DNA of 20,122 bases from Coemansia sp. RSA 922 (Eukaryota > Kickxellomycota > Kickxellomycetes > Kickxellales > Kickxellaceae): the NCBI GenBank assembly GCA_027577415.1, contig JANBQS010000360.1:1-20122 (forward strand), read 5' to 3'. The number at the start of each line of letters is the position of its first letter. Within the stretch, counting starts at the first letter, position 1. Shown piece after piece: positions 1 to 7,928 of the stretch. The notes beneath the pieces were generated by a model that was not told where the DNA came from, did not search any database, and saw only the letters and a program-made list of their open reading frames with translations. The translations under genes were made by a program, and so were the position numbers.

Positions 1-162
1 GCTTTCCTCCAGACTACCGCCTGTCACCATCATCGCCACGATGCCTGCGTCCCTAGCGCGCTCGAGGATCTTTTCCAGGTCATCAGGGTGCGCCTGGTTC
101 CCGCGGTACTTGCCGCGGAACACGGGGTCCGTGAGGTTAGCTCCAATATCAATCAGCTTCAT
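1..162 (-). CDS. TATDN1: TATDN1-type TatD family nuclease, 5' end only
   Basis: The 54 codons visible run off the left edge and begin MKLIDIGANLTDPVFRGKY. The DIGxNLTDPxFRGxYRGxQxHxDDL pattern is the N-terminus of the TATDN1 / yeast Tat-D branch of the TatD metal-dependent deoxyribonucleases, which act in 3'-5' DNA trimming and apoptotic DNA breakdown. In this branch the usual TatD HxH metal motif near the N-terminus is replaced by the N-L of GANLTD, and that is seen here. Residues 48-51 (VTGG) begin the second barrel strand. The ATG at 162 opens directly on the conserved motif, so the start is well supported. It lies 145 bp downstream of the PA2G4 stop on the same strand, and the gap is AT-rich and could hold its promoter. 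Catalytic residues lie outside the window. Confidence 0.85.
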   Translation of the reverse strand, partial: MKLIDIGANLTDPVFRGKYRGNQAHPDDLEKILERARDAGIVAMMVTGGSLEES

Positions 163-307
163 CGACGTTTTAAGGATATGTCTAGCTGTCATATATCGTA
201 AACAAATATAATATAATAAAATGTAGAAAAAAGTCACCCAAAAAAACAATAATAATTACGTGTCTTCAAATCTCATCATCTATTATTACTGTGCATTAAG
301 GGTTTTC

Positions 308-1465
308 TTAGCATGTGTCCATTGCCGAAGACTGCTGCTGCTGCTGCTGCTGAGTGGGCACAGGCGCCTGGATCAGAGTCTTGAGCCGAGGCAGGTCAGG
401 CAACGCTGACTGTCCGCAGTCCAACGCGAGGATCTGTCCAATCTCCGAGCCCTCCGGAACCACCGTCGCAGACCGAATGTTACCAGCCATCGGCAATGCC
501 CGAGTAATACGGATTGGGCCCGAGTAATGGCACATAATAGTGAGCTTGAACTGAGCCACCACCGATCCAGCCTTCTTATCCATAGTAACAGCGAACGGAA
601 CCAACAACTGCGACTTTACACACTCAGAGACACCAGCCTTGATCGACTGGTTGGCATCCACAATATCGCGCATAAGGAACGGGAACACAGAGTACCGCTT
701 GCACACCTCAGAGAACAGAGCCCGAGAGGTACGCAGTTTCAGCGAATACTGGTGGTTGACATCCCGCTGGTACACTGCTGGGTCTAGGGTAGACGCCCGA
801 GCTACGCCAGAGCCAGTGCTCATCGTGCAGTCGATCGTGTACATCTCGCCAGTCTCAAAAGTGAAATCAGGCGCAAGCACGTCGGGGTTGAACCGGTTAG
901 CAAAAGTATTGGGTCCGCTCATAACAAACCGGTCCAACTGGCAGGTGAACGTGTCTTCGGCAACAGTACATCCGAATCCAGCCGCCACCAGACCCAGAGC
1001 CTTGACCAGGTTGCGTGCCGACTGTCCCGGCCTAATCATCCGCGCCGCCACCTCGCTACCATAGTAAGCAGCACTGATAGCGTCAGCACGCCGGTCCTCC
1101 ACCACAACTCCCGGATGGTTGGTGGCTACCACAGTGTGTGCCGCCGAGGCAACGTATCCGTCGATATGTGCGCCCACTTCGATCTTCACTACATCGCCCT
1201 CTTGCAAAAGCGTGTCTTCGCTGGCTGATGGCGAGCAGTTCTGGATAATGTTGTTCACAGATACTGTGGCTGGGTAAGATGCTCCACGCTCGATCTCGCT
1301 TTCCTTGCGGTGAACTGATTTTGTGTACGCTGATACGAGCGAATCAGCATAGCTGCACAGAGACGCTACCGATATCCCGGGAACTACAACGCTGAGTACC
1401 TGCTTTAGTACTTGCTCAACTATAGCCGCCGACGACTGGTACTTGGGGTTGATCTCTGAATCCAT
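308..1465 (-). CDS. PA2G4: PA2G4/EBP1 homologue (catalytically dead type-2 methionine aminopeptidase fold)
   Basis: A 385-residue protein close to the length of human EBP1 (394). Members of this family bind the 60S subunit near the tunnel exit and act in ribosome biogenesis and growth control; the fission-yeast member is Cdb4. Residues 61-81 (GASYPATVSVNN then NCSP) and 90-111 (GDVVKIEVGAHIDGYVASAAH) align with the pita-bread fold of MetAP2. The metal-binding aspartates of active aminopeptidases are replaced: the first is Glu in KIEVG and the second is Ser in YVAS. The family histidine before SP is Asn76. It should therefore be a non-enzymatic scaffold. The C-terminus carries seven glutamines followed by SSAMDTC. 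The ATG at 1465 gives the expected N-terminus. It diverges from the WDR55 gene, also a ribosome-biogenesis factor. Confidence in the family is high; in vivo partners are inferred. Confidence 0.88.
   Translation of the reverse strand: MDSEINPKYQSSAAIVEQVLKQVLSVVVPGISVASLCSYADSLVSAYTKSVHRKESEIERGASYPATVSVNNIIQNCSPSASEDTLLQEGDVVKIEVGAHIDGYVASAAHTVVATNHPGVVVEDRRADAISAAYYGSEVAARMIRPGQSARNLVKALGLVAAGFGCTVAEDTFTCQLDRFVMSGPNTFANRFNPDVLAPDFTFETGEMYTIDCTMSTGSGVARASTLDPAVYQRDVNHQYSLKLRTSRALFSEVCKRYSVFPFLMRDIVDANQSIKAGVSECVKSQLLVPFAVTMDKKAGSVVAQFKLTIMCHYSGPIRITRALPMAGNIRSATVVPEGSEIGQILALDCGQSALPDLPRLKTLIQAPVPTQQQQQQQSSAMDTC
332..352. repeat. (CTG)7 trinucleotide run inside PA2G4
   Basis: Seven perfect CTG units on the plus strand, read as CAG on the coding strand, give a Gln7 tract eight residues before the PA2G4 stop. 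The purity of the codon run makes it a likely length-variable site. Confidence 0.9.
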
Positions 1466-1733
1466 ATCGATGTATACAACACGAGCAATAACAACAATAA
1501 CAAAATTTTAATGTAAAGAACCAAGAAAAGTTGAAAATTTTTTTTATAAACCATCCAAGGCCCATTAAGAAAATTTACATCCTTTATTTTTTTTTTTTTG
1601 CATGGTACGATCACCGCCTGATCATGATCAAGTCCCTGCATATAATGCAAATTCTCTCTAAAGCTTTGCCTTTTTCCTCTTCACAAGTTCTCTTTAGTCA
1701 CTATTCTCACTCACTTTCAGCACTTTATATCCA
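1466..1733. promoter_or_regulatory. Divergent promoter between PA2G4 and WDR55, with an RRPE-like motif
   Basis: The only space between two divergent starts. It contains TGAAAATTTTT at 1532-1542, identical to the core of the yeast ribosomal RNA processing element (RRPE). There is also a 13-T run at 1587-1599, a perfect 12-bp palindrome TGATCATGATCA at 1619-1630, and TGCAT-ATA-ATGCA at 1637-1649 with a TATAAT-like core about 90 bp before the WDR55 ATG. Motif identity is seen; that a factor uses them here is inference from yeast. Confidence 0.5.
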
Positions 1734-3167
1734 ATGGACGACAATGCGGAGCGACCAAAATCGCTTAAATTCAAAGAACCCGTAATCGACGTCGCATTCA
1801 GTCCCACCTCCGACTTGGTAGCCAGCTCTCTGATAACCGGTCACGTTTTCATCCACCAGTATTCGCTCACCGGCAACACTCGTCAGCACCGACTCAAACC
1901 CCACCGCAAATCATGCCGCTCTCTGTGCTTCGCCGGCGACGGTCTCTCTCTTTACACCGCCTCCAAGGACAAATCCTGGCAGTCACTAGACATAACCACA
2001 GGAGCAGAACTCACACGCGTCGAAGAGGCTCACGACAAGGCCATCAATATAGTGAAATACGTCAATGAGCAGATTATAGCCACTGGAGACGAGTCTGGCG
2101 GACTGAAGCTGTGGGACATTAGGCAGAACAACAAGCCGGCATTTACCTTCAAGGAGCACGTTGACTATATTTCCGATATGGTCTTCAACTCGGATAAGCG
2201 TCATTTGTTGGCCACCAGTGGCGATGGATGTATGTCCATATACGATGTCCGCAAGTCAAAGCCCTTCCATGTTTCAGAGAACCAGGATGACGAACTACTG
2301 TCTGTAGCTATTATGCGTGGTGGCAAGAAGGTCATCGTTGGTGAGACTGATGGCGTCTTGGGTATATTCACCTATGGCCAGTTTGACGACGTTACGGATC
2401 GCTTCCCTGGACACCCGCAAAGCATTGACTCCATTTGCAAGCTCACTGAAGATTTGTGCGTTACTGGCTCTAGCGACGGATTGCTACGCATTGTACAGTT
2501 GTTTCCGCATAAACTCATCGGCGTTGCTGGTGACCACAAGTCGTTGCCCGTCGAAAAGGTCGTCCTCAGCTATGACCAACAGTGGCTGGCCTCTTGCTCT
2601 CACGATCATACGGTGCATTTCTGGGATATTGGATATATTTTCAACGATGGTGCCAGTGACGAAGACGAAGATGCGGATGTCAATGGTGACGAGAAGCTTG
2701 ATGCGCAAGCTATGGCCATTCAAGTCAGCAAGGGCATTGTGGACGATGAGCCTGAAATTGACATTGACGGCCTATCTGACGGAAGCGAGCTCCGCGTGCG
2801 CGGCGATCCAGAGTCTGGCGTAGACTCCAGCGACGATGAAGTGGATATCGTTGATAGCGATTCTGACAGTGGCGAATCCGATGGCTCAGATGACGGCGAC
2901 AACCTGACAAAGCATATTGACCCAGTATCAGCTAATGCTAAAGAGGAGCCAACTGATGTCAACGACAATGAAGAAGCGAGTGATAGCGATGGATGGGGGA
3001 GCTGGGGTGACTCGGACGACGAAGGCAATGACACAGCAGCAAAGCGTCGGAAACCCAAGCCAACAAAGGCAGAGAAGCTGAAAGCCAAACGGGCTGCACT
3101 TGCGGAGCTAGTCAACCCAGACAAAAAGAAAAGAGCATCTGGTGCCTCATTCTTTGCCGATCTGTAA
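1734..3167 (+). CDS. WDR55: WDR55 / JIP5 homologue, WD40 ribosome-biogenesis protein
   Basis: A 477-residue protein. WD-type repeats fill roughly residues 15-300; clear ends include LKLWDIR (about 124-130), SIYDVRK (about 168-174) and HFWDIGYIF (about 295-303). The next 120 residues are strongly acidic, with many D-S-D-S stretches typical of nucleolar proteins. The C-terminus is basic (AAKRRKPKPTKAEKLKAKR) and ends in GASFFADL, a tail typical of the WDR55/Jip5 family. Known members are nucleolar and are needed for pre-rRNA processing and 60S production. The ATG at 1734 starts just before the first repeat. No intron is needed. The gene shares a promoter with PA2G4. Confidence in the family is high because both the propeller and the tail match. 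Confidence 0.88.
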   Translation: MDDNAERPKSLKFKEPVIDVAFSPTSDLVASSLITGHVFIHQYSLTGNTRQHRLKPHRKSCRSLCFAGDGLSLYTASKDKSWQSLDITTGAELTRVEEAHDKAINIVKYVNEQIIATGDESGGLKLWDIRQNNKPAFTFKEHVDYISDMVFNSDKRHLLATSGDGCMSIYDVRKSKPFHVSENQDDELLSVAIMRGGKKVIVGETDGVLGIFTYGQFDDVTDRFPGHPQSIDSICKLTEDLCVTGSSDGLLRIVQLFPHKLIGVAGDHKSLPVEKVVLSYDQQWLASCSHDHTVHFWDIGYIFNDGASDEDEDADVNGDEKLDAQAMAIQVSKGIVDDEPEIDIDGLSDGSELRVRGDPESGVDSSDDEVDIVDSDSDSGESDGSDDGDNLTKHIDPVSANAKEEPTDVNDNEEASDSDGWGSWGDSDDEGNDTAAKRRKPKPTKAEKLKAKRAALAELVNPDKKKRASGASFFADL

Positions 3168-3296
3168 TCTCCCTTATCTGTGGCTCCTTTGACATCTCTT
3201 GAATATTATCTCTATTAAATACACATTGTCAAAGTGCTAAATTGAGCACTTCTCTTTTACCCAGCACATATCAGATGAATGGTTTATTTTGTACCA

Positions 3297-3363
3297 AATT
3301 GCTGCAAAGCTTGTTGATGATGAAGTCGTTGTATTGAAGCCCTAATTGCTGCAAAGCCTGTTG
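3297..3363. repeat. 20-bp direct repeat, two copies 47 bp apart
   Basis: AATTGCTGCAAAGCTTGTTG at 3297-3316 recurs at 3344-3363 with one change (T to C). The 47-bp offset is not a multiple of three, so it is not a coding repeat. Confidence 0.75.
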
Positions 3364-3973
3364 GGCGCGCTAAGCCGCAGGCACAATAAGCCGCGGCGAT
3401 CGCTGAGTGCGCCCCAACACATGATGTAGTACTTCCGATGATCTAATCTCTTGTGGATCACTAATACAAGCCGAGCAGGCCAATGTGCTTCTCAATCTCA
3501 CTTTTGCTTGAGAAAGTTGTCACGATTCAGAGAGCTGATTCCCAGTGCATTCGTTAACAGGGTGTTTGGCTCTGAGTACTAATATGCTTAGGAGCCACTC
3601 GACCAGGCTAGCACACACAACTAGCCATCCTATTTGGCATGGGCGACTAACAGATGGCTGTTGTTGCGTATCGATTTTGCTGGAACTGTGGCATCATTTG
3701 CCTATGCGCGCTGTGTATCCTGAGCAGGCTTGGCCAGGTTGATGCTGGGCATGCCGTATTTGTTCTGTCCTATGTGTTGGCCTTCTTGGTGCGCATACTG
3801 TGGGCGATTCACAACTACAGTACCAATGAGCTGTGTAATTTCTAGTGTGCAAATTGCTAACAACTAACACCTAAGTTCACCAGTCCTTGCATCTTTGTAT
3901 TTAAGTAAATAAAAAGTAATAAAGATAAAAAGGTGATTGCCTAACTACTCTATGGCTGCTGGTGCGCGGACCT

Positions 3974-4342
3974 TTATATAGCAGTAAATGGTCCATGGGA
4001 ACAGTAACAGCGCTGTTGCCTGTGATCGGGGTGCTGTTGATCATAGCCATAGAAATCAGGCCAAAATAAAATGTCGGATATTGACACTGAGTATTGAAAT
4101 CCTACAACTTGCTCAATCAAAATTCTTACTTTTTCACTTCCAATTTCCAAAATGTTTGCTAAAAAAAAACTATTGTTACTGGGCAGAAAGTAGGCCATGT
4201 CATCCGCGCCCACCTTTTGCATAAGTGCCAGACTACTGCTGATGATGCTGCCATCACCACCACCGACTCTGTTACCCTCACCACCTCGACTTCAGAGGTG
4301 CAGCCAGCTGCCAATAATGAGAATGATGGCAAGCCTAGCCAT
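3974..4342 (-). pseudogene. Possible decayed minus-strand reading frame, unrecognised
   Basis: From an ATG at 4342 the frame gives MARLAIILIIGSWLHL, a short signal-peptide-like start, then a TGA at 4292-4294. The same frame then stays open for 105 codons to a TAA at 3974-3976. The body has mixed hydrophobic and polar residues (for example FLANILEIGSEKVRILIEQV) that look protein-like. I do not recognise it. It lies in a gene-free, repeat-containing gap, so a relic of a mobile element or a dead secreted-protein gene are both possible. An open run this long can also occur by chance in AT-rich DNA, so confidence is low. Confidence 0.25.
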
Positions 4343-4778
4343 TGCCACTGTCAAACACAATTACACTACTCTTGTATATTTTTGCTTACATACACTACAC
4401 GACAAAGATACCACTTACCTTCCAAACGATATTAGCAAGGGAAAAAGTTAGAGAAAGAGGAGGTGGGAATGGCAACGGAGCGGGAAAAGCCTTCCTTAAA
4501 TATGAATTCCAAGTTGACTGCGCATGGCATCCCTGATCCGCCTTTCCGGCATTTGTCTATGATGAGTTGACATATCAACATCACGTTCGTCACTTGACTG
4601 ACGTGGTCCAAATCAGCACGCACCAGAGTTTATCAAGCACAAGCAAGTCATTGTTAATCATGCAACCAATTAGCAACAATAGCATAATCCAATCTAGAGA
4701 ACATTCAGAGGCTCAAAGTGTTTATCCGTACTAAATCACATTTGCTTAATGAAGAGATCAAAAGTTATACAGCCAAGT

Positions 4779-5765
4779 TTAGAATGGCCCGTCGGCGATA
4801 ATGTTGTCATCGCGGCTGCTCTGACCAATGTTAAAGACAGCGATTAGACCCAGAGCCTCAGAGGCAGTGAGCGAAGATCCGGGCTTGAGAGCTAGGAGGG
4901 CAGCGGCAGTTCCCCACAGATAGTGCATGCGGCTGGAAGGATGGATGACGTCGTAGAAAAGGTGCTGGTCTGGGTTGTTGCAGATAGTGACGGCACCGGC
5001 AGGGTCCACGACAAAGCAGGCACCAGTAGTGACGGTGATACCCATTGCCGAAAGCACTTTGGGCTGAAGCGCAACAAGAGTCAGATCATTGAGATCAAGG
5101 ATACGGGCGCCTAGTGGCTGGACAGCGGCCTTGACAGCAGCATTAATGGCAGCGACGACAGGCTTGATGATGGTGCTGGCGCCCAGAGAAAGGACAATTG
5201 GGGACTGATCGACAGGAGGCAGATTCCACAAATGAACCTTTTTGTAGCCAGCGGCGAACAGACGCTGAGTGTCGGCGGCGATTGAAGCAGAAAGCTGGCT
5301 AGCAAAGTCTGCGACATTAACAGTACCAGTGAGCAGGCCCTCGAGGCGGTTAAGGACGTCATTGCCGCCGATTTCAATCTCGACAATGTCGTTCCTAAGG
5401 TTGAAGGTTGAAGGCGAGGGATTGGCCTGGAGCCAGGCAGTGACTTGGTCGCGGAAGCTGGGAATGGTCGTGTTGCCAATGGCTCCGGGTGAAAGAATAT
5501 TGTTCGAGGTAGCTCCGCCAAAGGCCTTGTTTTGCAAAGTCATGCCGAGGATCTTGGCGGTGTACTCGTTCCAGACGTAGGAGCTTGTGAAGCGGCCGTC
5601 CCAGTAGGCGGGAGTGTTAGTAAGCGCGGCAGTGTTGCCAACATCAGATAGCGAGTTTCCAAACACGATCAAGTTTGGTCTAGTGGGGATGGCGGCGGCT
5701 ATGGCCACTGAGGCACTCAGAAGTGCGCCCGTACAGGCTAGGAGAGAGCTAAAACGCAGCTGCAT
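4779..5765 (-). CDS. Secreted GDSL/SGNH-family lipase or esterase
   Basis: Starting at the ATG at 5765, the protein has 328 residues. Residues 1-25 form a signal peptide (MQLRFSSLLACTGALL, then an Ala-rich stretch), so it should be secreted. SGNH blocks are visible in order: block I IVFGNSLSD with Ser38; block II GGATSN with Gly84; block III IEIGGND with Asn135; block V YDVIHPSSR with Asp272 and His275. Together these supply the catalytic Ser-Asp-His and the oxyanion Gly and Asn. Block I is GNSL instead of GDSL. The frame is open to an earlier ATG at 5861, but a TATAAA lies only 11 nt upstream of that codon, so transcription should begin downstream of it; this, and the signal peptide, favour 5765. 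The substrate (lipid, acyl-sugar or acetylated polysaccharide) cannot be told from sequence. Confidence 0.85.
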   Translation of the reverse strand: MQLRFSSLLACTGALLSASVAIAAAIPTRPNLIVFGNSLSDVGNTAALTNTPAYWDGRFTSSYVWNEYTAKILGMTLQNKAFGGATSNNILSPGAIGNTTIPSFRDQVTAWLQANPSPSTFNLRNDIVEIEIGGNDVLNRLEGLLTGTVNVADFASQLSASIAADTQRLFAAGYKKVHLWNLPPVDQSPIVLSLGASTIIKPVVAAINAAVKAAVQPLGARILDLNDLTLVALQPKVLSAMGITVTTGACFVVDPAGAVTICNNPDQHLFYDVIHPSSRMHYLWGTAAALLALKPGSSLTASEALGLIAVFNIGQSSRDDNIIADGPF

Positions 5766-6154
5766 TCTGACTGAGAACCGAAATAACAAGAAAGGGAGCG
5801 AGGTAAAATTAGGAGAGGTGGGTAGTGGAAAAGTGGCCGTGGAGGAGCAGCCGCGGACCACCCGTGCAGACTTTATAGTAGACCTTTGTTTGGGAGAGCA
5901 TGCGAGCGGGCTAAACTATCCTACAACTCCAGGCAGATAATTTCGGAAACATGGACACACAGCGCAAAGCAGATCCCGCAATTTCACCCTGCAAAGCTGG
6001 TCCACGTGCCAAGAACAAACTAGTTTATAAGCAGCATGGAGTGTCTAGAAGATTGCAATGATCTTCAAAAAAGTACTTTGGCAGGAAAAAAGTGTGTATT
6101 TCCGACAAGACTTGTCCGATTGTCAGCGGTGAACTTGCTGCTGTGGTTGCAATG
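5766..6154 (-). promoter_or_regulatory. Promoter of the GDSL gene and 3' flank of the Brf-like gene
   Basis: On the minus strand, TATAAA occurs at 5872-5877, about 107 bp before the chosen start and about 30 bp before a plausible transcription start. A second TATAAA is at 6024-6029. A CACGTG box sits at 6003-6008. The part next to 6154 must also hold the Brf-like gene 3' UTR. TATA matches are seen; their use is inferred from spacing. Confidence 0.5.
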
Positions 6155-7741
6155 TCATCGAGAGCCTGGAGGTTGATCCCCGAGTGGCAATGATGTACTT
6201 GAACGTAGATACTCGCTTAGTTCTTCATCAGGCATATCTTCGGAGCCAACAGTCGGTGAGTCAAGTCGCAGCCTATGATCAGCCTGCATGACGCGACTAC
6301 GCTCGACAGCGGGGGCAATGTCTTCTAGCGTGTGCAGCGGGAGCGTCAGCAATTCATCACGGTCAACACCCAAGCGGTGCAGCCTGGTTATGACGGCAGC
6401 CTCAGTATTAGATGGTTCGCCTGTGGCTGAATCCAATTCTGCAGCAAGAATAGCACGCCGACGCTCTCTTGAGATCTGTGCGCGCGCAAACGACGGAGAG
6501 CTGTCCAAGTCGGCCACCAATTGACGAATTGCTGACTCTGATGCCACCGCCGGAGTTTCCGGGCGCGAAGCAAAGAGCCAGGCGCGAGTCTTTTCGTAGC
6601 AAAAGAGGACTTCAACTAGATACACGGCAGCAGTGTCTGTAGTTATTTTGGCCTGTGCCAGCCAGGGTGTAGCCTTGCTGGCCTTTACTAGGTCTTGCTG
6701 CAGCGTGGCTACATGTCGCACGATGGTGCGCTGGCCTGAGCCATTCAGTAGGGCTACCAGGCGGCAAATGACCTCCTGTTGGCATCGCCGCAGTGAGCCA
6801 GCTTCGGTGTCTGGGGCGACAACAAACAGATGCTCAATTCCCATTGCCACGGCAGAACACACAAGCGTACCTGGATTAAACCCCGCATGTCGTGAGCACA
6901 ACTGCTCAAAGGCCAAGACCTGGCCCGCTACTTCGATCAGCTTTGGACGCAGCGCCTCGTTGTTGGCAAGAAACCCCAAGAGCAGGTCTGGGAAGCCCTG
7001 TGCCGCCTTTGCAGTGCCTGCGATGTGAGATACTGTACTCTGCCGCCACTCAGTGTCAGTGCGGCTCTTCAGTGCGCACCCAAACACGCGGTTGACTGCT
7101 CTCTCAATACGCAGCAGCGGGTCAGCCAGTGGAAGCTGCATGTTTAGTAGACTCACCACGCTCTTTGCCACATTGCCAATAGAGTAAGCGCTTAGGCGAG
7201 TGGCGGCAGCCATGTCAACGAGGCTGAGTGCCTTGCTTGCCTCGAGCGCAGCAATGTACACGCTGGCTGCTGCTCTGACTTCGCCATTTCGCCCAAACAC
7301 GCCCGCCTTGACTTTGAGGCTGGGATCCATCAGCCGCTTTGAGCTGTCGACGAATATCCTCTCTGCGCGCTCGGCCAGTCCGCCCGAGCCAAGTGTGTTG
7401 CACACATTGCCTATCGATTTGCGAGCGTGCTTAACCATGTCTTGGCTCCACCGCTTGTGAAACCTCTCCGTTGCTGGATCGCTATTGTCCCGGCAAGGTA
7501 GGAATCTAATGTAGTTACCTCCAAAGTTCCGCTCCGAGTCATACGAGTGGTTCGTCGTCAGAATTATGCTGTTCACAACCGCTCCGCAATCACCGCAATA
7601 CTCTTCGCCTCCACCACTGTGGATTTCTGTACTTTCGCACTCGGGACAAAAGGGGCTGGAATTCTCGGTCCGCGTACATGTCCGCTTAAAGCTGGTGCTC
7701 GGCTCGACGCTCAGGGCAACGGAGATTCCACGTTTAGCCAT
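6155..7741 (-). CDS. Divergent TFIIB-family factor, Brf1/Brf2-like (RNA polymerase III initiation)
   Basis: A 528-residue protein. Residues 32-52 form a TFIIB-type zinc ribbon, C32-x2-C35 and C49-x2-C52, followed by GAVVNSIILTT, a hallmark start of the B-linker that resembles Brf2 (VVxxxxLTT). Residues about 104-215 fit a first cyclin fold; its end, NMQLPLADPLLRIERAV, resembles the LPxxDPxLxIxR segment of Brf1. A second, weaker helical repeat follows to about 400. Near the C-terminus (about 502-513), DMPDEELSEYLR resembles the acidic D-x-E-[IL]-x-x-[YF] block shared by Brf1 and Brf2. This points to a TFIIIB subunit that recruits Pol III, rather than TFIIB itself (about 345 residues). The cyclin folds are far more divergent than a normal fungal Brf1. 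Alternatives are an Rrn7-type Pol I factor or a lineage-specific paralogue. It diverges from THOC3. Confidence 0.65.
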   Translation of the reverse strand: MAKRGISVALSVEPSTSFKRTCTRTENSSPFCPECESTEIHSGGGEEYCGDCGAVVNSIILTTNHSYDSERNFGGNYIRFLPCRDNSDPATERFHKRWSQDMVKHARKSIGNVCNTLGSGGLAERAERIFVDSSKRLMDPSLKVKAGVFGRNGEVRAAASVYIAALEASKALSLVDMAAATRLSAYSIGNVAKSVVSLLNMQLPLADPLLRIERAVNRVFGCALKSRTDTEWRQSTVSHIAGTAKAAQGFPDLLLGFLANNEALRPKLIEVAGQVLAFEQLCSRHAGFNPGTLVCSAVAMGIEHLFVVAPDTEAGSLRRCQQEVICRLVALLNGSGQRTIVRHVATLQQDLVKASKATPWLAQAKITTDTAAVYLVEVLFCYEKTRAWLFASRPETPAVASESAIRQLVADLDSSPSFARAQISRERRRAILAAELDSATGEPSNTEAAVITRLHRLGVDRDELLTLPLHTLEDIAPAVERSRVMQADHRLRLDSPTVGSEDMPDEELSEYLRSSTSLPLGDQPPGSR

Positions 7742-7928
7742 GTGAAATGCAATATTACATTAATACAAAATGAAAAAATAATAATAATTTTTTTGTGAGA
7801 AAAGGAGAACCAAAAGCCATTTTGCCCATACAGAGCTCCGATACAACGACTTTATCAGATCACAATCCTCGATCATCACGCACACACTCAGCTCTTTAAC
7901 CCCTTTTTCACTTTTTATTTTATTTACC
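7742..7928. promoter_or_regulatory. Divergent promoter between the Brf-like gene and THOC3
   Basis: A 187-bp space between divergent ATGs. AT-rich tracts flank a more mixed core. Positions 7823-7857 recur at 11326-11360 with 31 of 35 bases identical. The THOC3 ATG sits in ACCATGG, a strong initiation context. Confidence 0.6.

Larger units (their letters stand above)
3168..4778. other. 1.6-kb gap with no intact gene; possible decayed element
   Basis: The first 100 bp are probably WDR55 3' UTR (several AATA-rich stretches). The rest has no convincing intact gene. Seen here are a 20-bp direct repeat (3297-3316 and 3344-3363), a minus-strand open stretch (3974-4342) with one nonsense codon, a minus-strand TATATAAAGG at 3971-3980, and a further minus-strand frame down to 3237 that reads protein-like in parts but has about nine stops. 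The last 150 bp before 4778 are AT-rich and would be the GDSL gene 3' UTR. Confidence 0.5.

Noticed and set aside
272..277. CTCATC (reverse of the PAC core GATGAG) upstream of TATDN1
   Set aside because: A six-base match in AT-rich DNA upstream of a non-ribosomal gene is not significant.
2720..3124. 134-codon minus-strand Ser-rich frame
   Set aside because: Antisense of the acidic tail of WDR55, which explains its Ser/Leu composition.
3654..3845. 63-codon plus-strand frame with a CxxC and hydrophobic stretches
   Set aside because: No homology recognised; the opposite strand reads at least as well, and the region looks like decayed DNA.
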